Assembly: GCA_946807835.1 (NCBI GenBank) | Contig: OX327691.1 | Location: 17,473,688 to 17,537,687, forward strand | From: Ailanthus altissimus | Lineage: Eukaryota; Streptophyta; Magnoliopsida; Sapindales; Simaroubaceae | Length of the DNA stretch: 64,000 bases | Direction of reading: 5' to 3' | In this document: piece after piece, positions 24,065-36,047 of the stretch | How the letters are laid out: each line of letters opens with the position of its first letter | Numbering within the stretch: the stretch's first letter is position 1 | Program-made: the position numbers and the translations under genes | Notes under the pieces: generated by a model | Databases searched by the model: none | Told to the model about the DNA's origin: nothing | Seen by the model: only the letters and a program-made list of their open reading frames with translations

Positions 24065-24160
24065 CATGCCAACAGTTGCACCAAAGCATTTCAGGATATC
24101 CCTTCGACCGAAACCACCCTCATCACTGACTTGAGTCTCAATTTTGTGACAACGTATTAC
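24065..24160 (-). pseudogene. TL29: Fragment resembling TL29 / ascorbate peroxidase-like thylakoid lumen protein (transit region)
   Basis: Read on the minus strand from 24160, one open frame of 32 codons gives VIRCHKIETQVS and then GRRDILKCFGATVGM. From memory of the family, this resembles the junction region of plant TL29 (APX4), where VIRC-KIE-QVS is followed by a twin-arginine and hydrophobic stretch for thylakoid transfer. A twin Arg-Arg-Asp and the hydrophobic run are visible. The frame ends at CATGG, possibly a former splice site. Upstream is an A/T run and no start codon in context; downstream exons were not found. It is a truncated copy, and the identification rests on a short match. 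Confidence 0.5.
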
Positions 24161-25597
24161 ACCCTGCTTTTATTTTTATTTTTAATTTTTTTTAAAAAGG
24201 AAGTAATAAAGAAGCGGAAAACCAAACATGCGATATCTTAGCATTATCTCACGTTGAACATTCAAGTTACAGGTACAGCTATACGAAAATGAAAACGCAG
24301 ATACTGTAGAAAGAAGAAAGTGAAAAAATAAAAAAGAAAAAAAAAATGGAAGAGAGCTCACAGTATGAGCAGAGTACCTAGTGGCAGCAGTAGAGGAAGT
24401 GTTGAGAGACGGGAAAGGAGAAATGGGAATTAAAGGAGGAAAGACACACCCATTAATATAAATATAAATAATAATGTATTAAATATAATAAATATTTTAA
24501 AATTTACATAATTTTATTTCAATAATTATTTAATATATCATTATTTAAAATACAAATATAACATTATTTTTAATATTTTATTTTATTTTTCTCTTAAATC
24601 AACTTGTTTCGATGTTCCGAGTAATGTGATTTCAATGCAATGCTCTTCTGTCGTAAGAGAGGAGAGGGAGGGCATGGAATTGGGTTTATATGTGTGGAGT
24701 GTCCATGTCAGTTCATGGTGTTGTGTTATCCTGTAATCTAATTTTTTATTTTTGTTGAGCTGGAGCTGGATCAGTCCCGGAAATTTCCATTTACTTGGCT
24801 TTGTGATCGACCCGATTAACAACCCTGTTTGTCTGGGTATGGTTATGGACTCGGGTTAAAAGCCCTAGCAACGCATGGATCCACAACCTGCAGTCAAGCG
24901 TGAAGTGATATGGTAATTAGCAGGCAGAAACCCCTTCTTAGATTCTCCTTCACAATTTTAATAATGATCCACATTTCTTGCAAATCTCTCTATAGCAACG
25001 GAAAATCAAAATGCAGTTAAATAACAACCTCCGATTCTGTTAAAAGAAAATCACATGAATTAGTTTTGTCCATCACGGCTACCATATTCAGTATTCAGGA
25101 TGCATATGAATATTAATGATGAAAAAGAAAGACGAAACTCTCAATTTACTTCAGCATTCAACGGGGTGAAACGAAAAGAAACACAAGACACTTACGAGGA
25201 AGAAGCTGAAATAATTCTCTCACTATTATTGCATTCAAGCGACATACATTCGTGTGATAGAACATTATTTCTTCTAGTCGTTTACGTAATCATGTCCCGG
25301 ATGAATCCCTTATCCTTTTCTTGAAATGCGGCCAACTTCCTGAATCACAAAATTGCACCTTTCTGATTAAAAGAAATCCAATATCTTCAATAATCTTTAT
25401 CCCCGTCCTGCACCCCTCACGCCTGTCTTTTATATTGAAGCTAACCTAAACTCAGCATATACACACCCGCGTCCCTCCATGCCTAGAATGGCACAATCAG
25501 CTTGCAGAACTTCAATAAATATTAAGGAACAATATGTGCCAATGGCGAAACTGGCTAGGGTATCTTTGTTGACGGAAATTGTTTCACGGCATCTGAT
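24161..25597. other. Intergenic region including the 3' flank of the O-fucosyltransferase gene
   Basis: No gene supported. The part from about 25330 to 25597 is probably the 3' UTR of the minus-strand gene that ends at 25598. An open frame at 25100-25324 has no further support. Confidence 0.45.
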
Positions 25598-28500
25598 CTA
25601 TCTAACACTGAGTGAAGTGTTGACATTTACTGGTTCCCTCCGACATAAACAATCTGGCAAAGGGTTTACATAGAAGGCTTCTTCTGAGCGAAACCGATCC
25701 ATACCCTTTGTTCCTGTGATAGGACCCTTTCTTTTTCTTGGGGACCCTTGCCTGTACGACCAAAACAAGAAATCAAATTAATTGGGAATAAGATAACAGA
25801 ACCTTCATCACATCAGTACTCTAATAAACATGGACAGCACAGCAGAGACATGACAATGGCTGCAGAAGGGATCCTCAACCTCAGCAATGATTCATAGTCC
25901 TTACCACCAATAAGCACTGGCCTTATGGGCAATAGGAAGTATCTATAGCTACACCTAATAGAAATATAAAAAATAACAGGTCCCTACTATTCCACCTAAA
26001 TCCATTGCTGAATCAAATATTACTTCCAGCTTTTGCAGCAAACTAAGGGAGAACAAGATTAAAATTAACTTGTAGTAGAAAAAAGACATTTAGAATGATA
26101 TGAATCTGATGGCTAGACTCCAAAATGGTATTAAAATGAAATCCAGGAAGATCTGTAAAGGTATCCAAAAAAACCGAGAAAGTAATCCTCACAGTTACAG
26201 AACACCCAAAATAATATAAACAGTGAATTTTAAGCAAGGCAATCTCCAAAAAAGCTAGAGATAGAGAGCCAAGACAAATGACCAAAAGAAATAAAAGTTA
26301 ATGATGTTTAACATAACAAGTACAAATAAATGACATACCGTCTTTTGTGAATTTCAATGATCTTCTTTGATATACTTTTGCCTTCTTTGAGCGTTCCCAT
26401 CTCAATTTTGTTAAAGAGACGAACTAGCGCTTTCCTGATGGACAATGTAAAGAAACAAGTTAAATTCAGAGCAGCAGGGTGATATTTGAAGTCTGTTTTC
26501 CCTAAAAGAAACTGCCTAACCTATCGGGGGAAATAGTTTTCCTATGTCCGAGAAAACGACGACGACCTTCAACTGCTCTCGCCATGTTACCCGAGTATGA
26601 TGGAATAAATACGTCACTTTCAACGGATACAATGTAGTCAAGTGCAGCCAATTGGGATGCATGATTGACAAAAGGTTCCAGCTCTTCAACAGATGCCAAC
26701 TTCTCCTACAACGCAATCACAAATATGAATCAACATGCTACCTATTAGCCCAACTCTTGCCCAAAATTCAGAAAATGATATAAAGAGACAAAATCGTTTT
26801 TCTCCCTTACATTTTTAGTGCAGGAGAGAGGGCAAGAAGAAAATTTGTTAATGTTCAGGGATAAAGCATGATTTTGTACCAGAAGGAACACTAGTTAACT
26901 AATTTTCATCATAGGCCAAAGACTGAAGTTGACTACAGAGTGGTCCTACTACAAATTAATGGTTACTTGGGCACTTATGATACATGGTGCTTAAACTCGG
27001 CAGCACAAAATCATACAAGTATCCCAAGCTATAATTTGAATGTACCAATGTGCATATCATGTTCAACAGACTACAGTTGGACATTCTTATGCATCTAAGT
27101 TTCTGTTGGGAAGCTTTCTCATGGTCAATTTTCAGCACAACCTCAAGAAATGTTCACAAGTTATATAAAGTCGAGCTGCACAGTAATTTACTTTCAAATA
27201 GAAAATAACACACAATATTTCCACATACAGAAGTTGTACCTTACTCATTAATATGGGATAGCGAGATTGCAGATCAGCCATACGAGCATCACCACCATAT
27301 ATCTCCCCAGCAGCAATATATATAGGGGTGCTTGGTGGGTATCCTAGAGCAGTAAGAAATATTACAACCTCCTTTGGAGTAAGAGGGCAATAACCTTTGG
27401 ATCTCTGCTCCTCAGAATCAATGTCCTTGACTTTCCAGTAAGCAGTGTTTTCTCTAGAAAGTTTAAAAAGAAGGTGAAATACAAAATAATTTTCAGCCAT
27501 CAAGTAAAACAAAAGACTGATCATCAAGAAAAATCAAATGGAGCAATATATATCATCACATACAGTCAGCTCAGACCTTATCATCCTCAGTTCATCAGCC
27601 TCAGCAGCAGATAAATCATGTGTGCATCCACTAAAGGCAAGCATGTCCTTCTCATACCGTAAGTGCAGTGCAATGTATGGACCATTAGACCTCATTCGAT
27701 CCACCAACAACTACAGTTGATTAAAATTTTTAAACATTTTAATTACATAGGTGACAAGAAATATAGCCACTAAAAGAATCAGATGAAAATTCAGGAATTT
27801 ACTTTTCCCATTGCTTCAATTCGAGGGGCAAAACGGAGGGATTCATAGCAAGCACGGCAACGCAACTTCTGAATGTCTGGAGGTAGATTGTTATTTGCTA
27901 GGCGAGAATCAGACTTGGCAGCTCGAATGATCTGTAAAGAGTCATGGGAGTATCAAGATGGTTTCATTTGGAATACGAGAAAAAACAGCAAGCAGAAAAT
28001 AAGTCAAGAATTACAAGAAACACACCTGATAATCCTCCCACATGCTAGCTATTTCACCCTGGTAGTAATCCATACCAGACCAGCTTCTGAAATGCTTAAC
28101 TGCTCTGGCAGCAGTACCGAGTTCCTTAGGAAGCTTTTTTATGACTTTCACATCATTAGCCAAAGAATTAATGAAATGATCTTCATCAAAAACATCCGAA
28201 AAGTTGCTGCAGCAGAAAAAAGAAGAAAATAGACCATGGTTATCAGCATGAAGAAATCAACAGAGACACAGACAATTAAACTTCCAAAATAGGGAGGGAG
28301 GCACCTAGAGTCTTGCCAAAATGAACGTTTATCGAGCTCAGGAACTACAAGGGTGGCATTTATGATACGAGCTACTGCTACCATGTCACATATCTGCAAT
28401 TCAAACATTTACTGTGTCAGCTCTAAATCATGTTAGACTGTACCCAGCACTAAATAATAGCTACAAAAAATATTTTAAGCAATGAAAATTGACAACGATC

Positions 28501-30055
28501 AAGAGAAAATAAAAATAAATATTAGCAGACTACATTTCTCATTCTTATTGAACCTAACACTGGAAGATGCACCAATCAATTAAAGCACCTCTTTAACTAT
28601 CAGTAAAAGGTGGAAAGGTAGTAGTAAAAGGCATAGAAATTTCAAGCAGTGAACATATAGACTGTTAATGAAAAAAAGTTCCAAAGTGACTATACTAGAT
28701 TACATGCGCAACTCATAAATAGTATGAATAGGTTCAATGCATAACTTCGGTATTAATGATAATAATAAAATGTAAGAAATGTTAAAAGAACAATAGCTCA
28801 ATTTGATTTCCAAAAATATGAAGAAAAAAAAAATAAAACAGAACGCTGAATCTCACACTATAACAGGTCAAATTGGAATTATTCACTGTAACATTCCAAG
28901 TGTTGTCTTTTCCAACTTCCCAATTTCACCAAACAGACCACAAATAACTTTCTAGTCCCTGGAATAAGATACTTAAAGAGTACATGAGACAGTATGCAAA
29001 TTTTACACAGAGAAAAGAACGAAGAGACAAACCCCAGCACGCATCTGGTTGAGTCCACCATTTGCATGAACCAGAAGATAACCACGCGACTCCGGCAGAG
29101 CTGATTAAGAAACAGTAAATTGGTACACAAGTACTAAGGATTTCATGGAAAAAAAAATTAATGAAAAAAATAATAAGCTGCTTTCTTACTTGTATAATTA
29201 GGACTAGGCTCAACACAGGACACAAAATCTCGATTTGGTGGAGGCTTCCATAGCTTAATGAAATCCGAATTGGCAATTGCACCACCCAACTGTCAAATCT
29301 AAAGGAGTGAAAACATGGAGGAGGCATGACTGCTTTGTATAAAAATATATAACCCTAATTGCATTGACTAACCACATGTGTCTATTATGTACTTCGCAAA
29401 GGAAAAAACAAATACAATCCCCCATAGCATTTTGTTTGAAAGAGCATCGCGGTTCCAACTCTTTTTTTGAATTTACTTTTCATTTAATCTTAATTGGTTC
29501 TAAATAGTGAAAATGTATAATACAAATACAATAACATGAGAACCTTGCGAGAAGGTAACGGAGCTTGGGATAAATGAGGTGGAGCTAGCTCTTGAGTCCA
29601 GCTTTGCTCTGCACTGAATATCTGATGGTACTTGATTTCATGTTGCTACATAATTCATAAAACCAATCATAATTCAAATCAAATCAAATCGGAGAGTCAG
29701 AACTTGAAATTATATATATATATATATATATATGTGCTAATTTTTTTTTTAAAAAAAAAAATTCAGATAACATTGTAAAGAGAGAAATAAAATCAAACCT
29801 AATTAGAAAAAGAGAGGCCACCTGATCAGCAGTGGGTAACTTGTAAGGATCAGTGAAGTCCGACACTTTAGAGGAAGGAAAATTGGGCACGTGGACGTGT
29901 ACGGACAGCAGAGCCACCAGCGCTATTCCGCATATGGCGCACGTTAGCAGCTTCCTCAGCAAGACCACCGCTCCTCTCCTCCGCATCTGCATCTTCAAGA
30001 ATCTTAACCACAAAACCAACAAAAACGACACTGACTTAAACACGCCAACATACAC
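25598..30055 (-). CDS. O-fucosyltransferase family protein (GT106-like), type II membrane protein
   Basis: Predicted Golgi glycosyltransferase of the plant O-fucosyltransferase-like family; the acceptor is unknown. Twelve exons, in gene order: 30055 (or 29992)-29822, 29645-29544, 29289-29190, 29100-29033, 28393-28305, 28206-28026, 27931-27803, 27710-27577, 27453-27240, 26705-26521, 26434-26339, 25751-25598. All splice sites are GT-AG and phases close. From the Met at 29992 the protein is 540 residues; from 30055 it is 561. In the shorter numbering: basic MRRR start, membrane anchor about 14-32, motif [11 protein letters not shown] (136-145), motif II HLR (296-298), and [11 protein letters not shown]...GNM (419-437), which is typical of the family. 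A basic RKRK patch lies near the C-terminus. I favour the second Met because the basic residues then flank the anchor directly. Confidence 0.9.
29711..29733. repeat. (TA)n microsatellite in intron 1 of the O-fucosyltransferase gene
   Basis: Uninterrupted TA repeat next to poly-T and poly-A runs (29740-29761). Confidence 0.9.
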
Positions 30056-32823
30056 TCACTCACTCTCTCTAATAAAACAGAGTGAAGAAAGCAAAACGAT
30101 GACGACACGAGCACGTCATTTACAAGAAATTTTGGAGATCACACACAAACAACTCGGCTACGGTGTCTCTTGAATCTCTTTCTCTGCTTTCAATAGTGAT
30201 AAAAGCAGGCGCTCAGCTCTTGTTCTTGTTGTTGCCGCTTCGCTTTCCGTTGGTTTTGTTTTCGGTTATTTGGTGTTTAATAAAATGCAACAACAAATTG
30301 GAATAATTAATCTCCGGGATTGAATTAATTTTTATGAGAGAGGTGATGCGGCGAAATTTAATTCTAATTAATTAAAAGGTTACAAAATTATTTATGTACT
30401 GAGAATCCGCTTGTGGGTCCGGCTCCGTAATAAGATCTCGCTGTAATTAGGTTTAAAGCTCGGTTTTGCTTTTTCTTTCTTCGTCTGGTTTTTAATCCTG
30501 TCTTTAAAAAAAATGTTTTTGCTTCGACAATTTGGATTTATAAAACTCATTATTATTAACAAGACAAGTTTTGACAATTATTATAAAAGGGTAAACAAAT
30601 GCTTGAAAATTCTAGAAGGTAGTGGACGGCGTATCACAGAAGCAAAAGCCAGCTAGGCAGCGAGTCCGTGCTTTTAATTAATTTTTGTTTGGATTATGAA
30701 ATACTAAAAGAATTCTCGTATACTCCTGACTTTATTCTTTGATGTAATTAAACTTAATATTTAATGCCAGTCTCAGTCAGTGTTTGTTGTTGACACAGTC
30801 TAATTACTGTGACAGTTAATCAAAGCTGCAGAGGACAAGGGCTAAAATTTGTGTATTGTGGATCTCAAGATGAGGAGCATTCATTAAAAGGATGGCTTGC
30901 ATGTGCAAGTAGGATTCTAAGGGCTTGACGCTGGGTCGTGTACACACTTGAAACTGGATTGCAATTCGATTCATTCTTAAATTTCACTCTGTCCCCATTT
31001 TTATATAGATATAATTTTTTAGACCAATAATCTAAAAAAGTGCAAATGACCCAAAGGTGATCATTTTTTTAGAATTTAACTCCGATTTAATGGTCAGGTT
31101 GAACTTTGAAATGCTAATCAATTCAACTAGCAATTTAAACTCCAAATATGATCACTTTTGATCAGAACTAATGACAAACACATTTGCTATTGTATAACTT
31201 TTTTCACTAATGAAAAATTTCCCATCTGAATTATCAAAAAGATATTCAGTTACCTGTAAAATATACTTACCAACCTCAAATATCTTACAATTCACTAATG
31301 AAAATTTTCCCATCTGCGTTTTACAGAACACCCTTTTTCATTGCAACGGTGACGCAAAATCTTTCAAATCAAAAGGATGACGGTCTCACCACTAGTGTGT
31401 CTTCTTTTTTTTATTTAAAAACCTTGTATTCGTTTTGGGCATGGGGTGGTGTCTCTTAAATCTGCACGTGAAAAGGGCTTAGGAATGTGAGGTGAATTTA
31501 CAAAGAAAGGACCAGATAAGTACGAAGCAAATATTGCAAATCTTAATTCTTACGGATCGTACACTCTCGGTATGAAAATCCAAAATTGCCGGTGGGATGA
31601 ATAGTTGAAGAGTACAAATCACAAAATGGACTCTTTAACCATTATTTGCTTCAACGCAGGCCTCACAGTTCTCGTGACACCACCTTTTTTTTTTTTTTTT
31701 CATTTTTTGTATACTGCTACTTGCTCTTCAGTCCTTACACCAATCACCATGCCTAGACAAAATAGCGAAGGGGGGAAAAAGCTGACAAATATTCAATTGA
31801 ATTTAAAGGTCTCTCTCCAGTTTCTGAATAAGGATTTGGGGGCATTATGCAAATACAAACCCCTTGGCCTTGAATTGAAACCACACACATATTATTAGAG
31901 CGGTTTTAATTGCGAAATATGCTCTGAATTTGTAGGTTATTGATTGGATACGGATTTTTTTGTTTTTTTTAATAAATTTAGAATTTGGGTTTTATTTGGG
32001 TATTTTTAAATTTTGGGTTGAATCCAAGTTTAAATTTAGGTTGGATTTATTTTTTTAAAAAAAATTAAATAAAATTTAAACTTTTGAAGTATTTATTTTA
32101 TAAGATAATTTTTAAATTATATAATTTATTAATAAATAATTGTTAAATATTTTATAAATGTACTGTTAATTATTATCAAAATACTACTAAGATTTATGAT
32201 AATTAGTATAATATTTATTATTATTATTATTAGGTTTTAAAATGAATAATATATCACTAATTATTTTTATGGTGTCTACAATTTTCTCACATTTTTTTTC
32301 ATAAGTACTGAATATATCTTTAAAAAATATGATCAATAAATCACCAAAAGGTAACAAAATAAGGGAATAGACATCATTTTTTTAAATTATAAATATATAT
32401 ATTAAAGATTTAGAAATTTTATAAATAAATTTATGGTTTCTCTTTTTAAAAAAATAAAATAAAAAATTCAGAACCGGTTTTTTCAAGTTAAAAAAAATCG
32501 AATTTCACAAAAAAAAATAGAATCTTACTCTAGAAAAAATCAAAATTTTTAATTTTTAATTTTTAATTTTAAATATTTATGAGTTTCTGAATTTTTTTAA
32601 ATCCAAACTAAATTATCATCCATCATTGTTAATCGGCTCTTATTAACCAATTATTGGGTTTTTTCTTGGCTGAAAGTGAATCATAACAGTTCACTGTTCA
32701 GTCACAAATTCACAATCTGTTCTTTAATTTTTGTCCCGTTCATAAAATCTAAAATCCTGAAATACGTGAGCTGAGCTCGCTGGTACCCCGCATAAAATAA
32801 ACCGTATTTCGAGGTTGCCAAAT

Positions 32824-32827
<4 letters not shown>

Positions 32828-32859
<32 letters not shown>
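32828..32859. repeat. (CT)16 microsatellite
   Basis: Thirty-two bases of perfect CT repeat, followed by a T-rich tract. Confidence 0.95.
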
Positions 32860-32862
<3 letters not shown>

Positions 32863-34436
32863 TTTTAAATAAAATCAATTTTTTTTTTTTTGGTTAGTTT
32901 AATCGCGTGCGAAGACTAACGAATTATTGTCCAAGTTAAAATATTTTTGTGTGATGAAGATTATTATTAGGTCAATTAGGATTAACTTTTACGACACGGC
33001 TCTTGTCTTTTGGATGCTTACATGCAAAGACTTCTAGCCATAGATAACAACATAACATTAGACAAAGTACACGATTTTTCTAAATTAATAACGTATATGA
33101 CAAGCATTTTTTTTTATTTATTCCCACAAGCTGCCTCTTGGTAATCATGGAATTTTCACGGTGGTCAAAGTATTTGGATAGATAAATTATCAAGGTTGGT
33201 TCCACATATATAGGTTAGTATCTTCTTGAAATATATTGGTCAAGATAATAAATTATAAAAATCTTATAATATATATTAATGACATTAGAAATTCTACTTT
33301 TCCTATTTTGGCGAACAATGGTTTATAAATAAAGAAAATGCCCAGCAACTTACTGATGTCTCGCGTTATTTAAACATAAGTTCAGCTCATATTTTATATT
33401 CAATACATCAGAACTTGCAAACTCGTGAATCTTACAAAATGTATAAGATATGAGGAGGTAAGAATAAACTTTGAATTTTATTTAAATTTTAATCAAAGAA
33501 TTATTATTTTGTGTAACAAAAAATTTTCACAAATAAAATATTTTCAATTAAATTCATTTTCTTTGATTGACGACTCTCAATTATATTAGAATTTTTAATT
33601 ATATTATATATTAAACTCATAATTTAATAAAAATTTGAATTAATGCATTAAAATTTTAATACAGATTAAAATTTATATTTTATAAATAAACATAAAATTT
33701 TACTTATAATTCATTTTATTTTGGATATTCAATTCAATCAATTCTATTATATTTGAATTCTTTAGGCATTCATTGTGGCGTAAAATATTTTACTTCTTTT
33801 TTAAGCACACATTTTATTTCAAACACTCCATGTTGAGAGTACTTTTTTCTCATAGAATTATATACGGATCACTCTATACATAAAAACTATTTTTTTTAAG
33901 GAGACATGTTGTTCAAATAAAATTGCAAAGTATGCAAAAATAAAGAGAGTAAAATTGTGGAGTTCCAAAATTTGGAACTTTCATTAATTATGAAATTATT
34001 CGATATGTTATACCAAATCTCTACTTGAAGTAAACAATAGAAAGTTGGAACATTTTATAAACCCGGAGAATTACAAGTCTTTATGCTTTTGTTAACTCAA
34101 TCGTCCTCTGTTCCCTTTTTAATTGTTTTAAGGAAAAAGAATGTTTTTGTCCCTATAATTTAGTTATTTACTCAAATTTATCTTTTTATTTTAAATTATT
34201 TAAATTTATCCATATCCATTAATTATTGTCGTTTAATCCGACAAAAAGTTCACATAAAATATTATCTCTCTTAAATTCTTTCATCATCATTCACTTTTTT
34301 TCACTTAGTTTTTCTTCATTTTGTTAGTAACCAAATAATATATTCTCGCTTATTAATTCTTCTATCACCATTCACTTTATTATCACTTTAATTTTCTCTA
34401 TTTTCTTAATTATCAAACATTCACCGATGTTAAAAT

Positions 34437-34625
34437 CAAATACTCATTTTATAATTAAAAACGCATTTTTTTGTTTTAATTAAATACTCATTTTATAATT
34501 AACAAAATTATTTATTTTATTCAATCAAATATCCATTTCATAATTAAAAACCCATTTATTTTCTTTAAGCAAATACTTATTTCATAATTAAATACACACT
34601 TCTTTTCTTAAATTAAATATTCATT
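34437..34625. repeat. Degenerate short tandem array (about four units of 45-55 bp)
   Basis: The phrase AAATACTCATTTTATAATTAAA and variants (AAATATCCATTTCATAATTAAA, AAATACTTATTTCATAATTAAA) recurs four times, each followed by a T-rich stretch. No coding meaning is apparent. Confidence 0.6.
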
Positions 34626-35780
34626 ACAAATGCCTTGTTTAAATCTAAGATTAGTAGAAAATTAATGAAAGATCATGTTTTGTGTCAACGCACAAATATC
34701 AAATACGCATTTCATTTTCTTTTTTTCCCCTACAGTATCATAAACCAATATTTAGTAATTGATTTATCTTCAAGTGTATTAAGTAGTAATGTAATTAATA
34801 TCAAACAAATTAAATACAAAAAATTATTAATTATTTTGTGGGAACGTATGAATACGACAATTTAATAGATGCAAGTGAAAAAGCTTCATCAGGGGTCAAT
34901 TCATTCAAATGATTAGATCTCTTTTTTATCTCGTCTTTTTTATTTGTTGATTATCAACTCGTGAAATATTCAAAATCAAAGAGTTTAAAAGATTTTTTAT
35001 ATTTTTAATTTTATTTATGCATTTTTCTGTGTGAAAATTTAATATGGATGCATTTATGAGTTGTTAATTGAGGTTTCATTATACATTTTGAGTAGTTAAT
35101 TTAAGATTTTATTTTTTTATTTGTTTATTAATATCTATTCCAGTTTTAATACTCATCCATTTTTTTTATAAATTAAAAAAAAAATGAGTATGTAAATAGT
35201 GATAGAGAATAAAAAGAGTTGAAAAAAGAGAATAAGTTAAGTGATAAGGTGTATATATTTTTTTATTATTAATATTTTATTTTTTATATTATAATTTAAT
35301 ATAAAATTAAAATAATAAATATAAAATTATTAAATCTATCATATTGTGTCAGGTTTTTCTTAAATCTGTATTTTATTAGTTACCAAAAATTATTTAATAC
35401 GTAATCGTGATCGTAAGAATATTTTGTGTGTCAATCTATACGATAATCTTCTTATTAAATTATTATTTTATTGTTTTTTTTATCGTTATACGTTAACCAT
35501 CCTATTGAGTTACTATCTTATTATTTTTCTATCGTCTTAATTGGCAACTCGAAAATGAATTGGATAAATGGCAAATTGCAGAAACAAAGATGTCATTTTC
35601 CATTGTTTTAATGGTTCTTTTAAGTGACTACTTTTGACGTGTCACTGGGTAAGGCATCAGCATATCACAAAAAGCGACGTGGCTTGCATTTTCTGGTCAA
35701 GCGAGTTCCTGATTTTCGAAATGAAATGTTTTGGTTTTTGAAATAATCTGACACCACCTCACGTGATTGTAGTAAAACAA

Positions 35781-36047
35781 GGATATTAACACTGTTACAC
35801 CCTGAGGTTTATATATATTATACTTTAATATTAACTTTAATTTTAATTAAATAATTATCCCCTTTACTTAATTTAAAAAATAAAAATACTCTTAAAATTT
35901 ATTTCTCATATCACATAAATAATTAAAATATTTTTAAAATTTTAAAATTTTTTATTTTTTAAATTAAAAAATAAAAATATAATTAAAATTAAAACTACCA
36001 TCAAAATATAATTTATATAAATTTTAGAGGTGATAGCGTTGATACCC
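35781..36047. mobile_element. Candidate MITE with terminal inverted repeats
   Basis: The left end reads ATTAACACTGTTACACC, followed by GAGGTTTATATATATTATA and AACTTTAATTTTAATTA. The right end in reverse complement reads ATCAACGCTATCACC, then TCTAAAATTTATATAAATTATA and AGTTTTAATTTTAATTA. The arms are about 80 bases and imperfect, and the interior is AT-only. No reliable target-site duplication is visible. Confidence 0.5.

Larger units (their letters stand above)
30056..35780. other. Long AT-rich intergenic region
   Basis: The first 150-250 bases upstream of 30055 are the likely 5' UTR and promoter of the O-fucosyltransferase gene. The rest holds no supported gene. It includes a CT microsatellite, an oligo-AT tract at 32000-32600 and the small repeats listed separately. 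The open frame at 31605-31898 spans a poly-T run and has no family features. Confidence 0.5.

Noticed and set aside
26043..26285. Minus-strand open frame of 80 codons
   Set aside because: It lies wholly inside intron 11 of the O-fucosyltransferase gene, and splice phases close without it.
29853..30173. Plus-strand open frame of 106 codons
   Set aside because: It is antisense to exon 1 and the 5' UTR of the O-fucosyltransferase gene and has no features of its own.
31605..31898. Plus-strand open frame of 97 codons
   Set aside because: It spans a poly-T run that gives poly-Phe, with no family similarity, splice context or compositional support.
34437..34625. CRISPR-like regular spacing of short repeats
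   Set aside because: The units are degenerate AT-rich phrases without conserved direct repeats or unique spacers, and the genome is eukaryotic.
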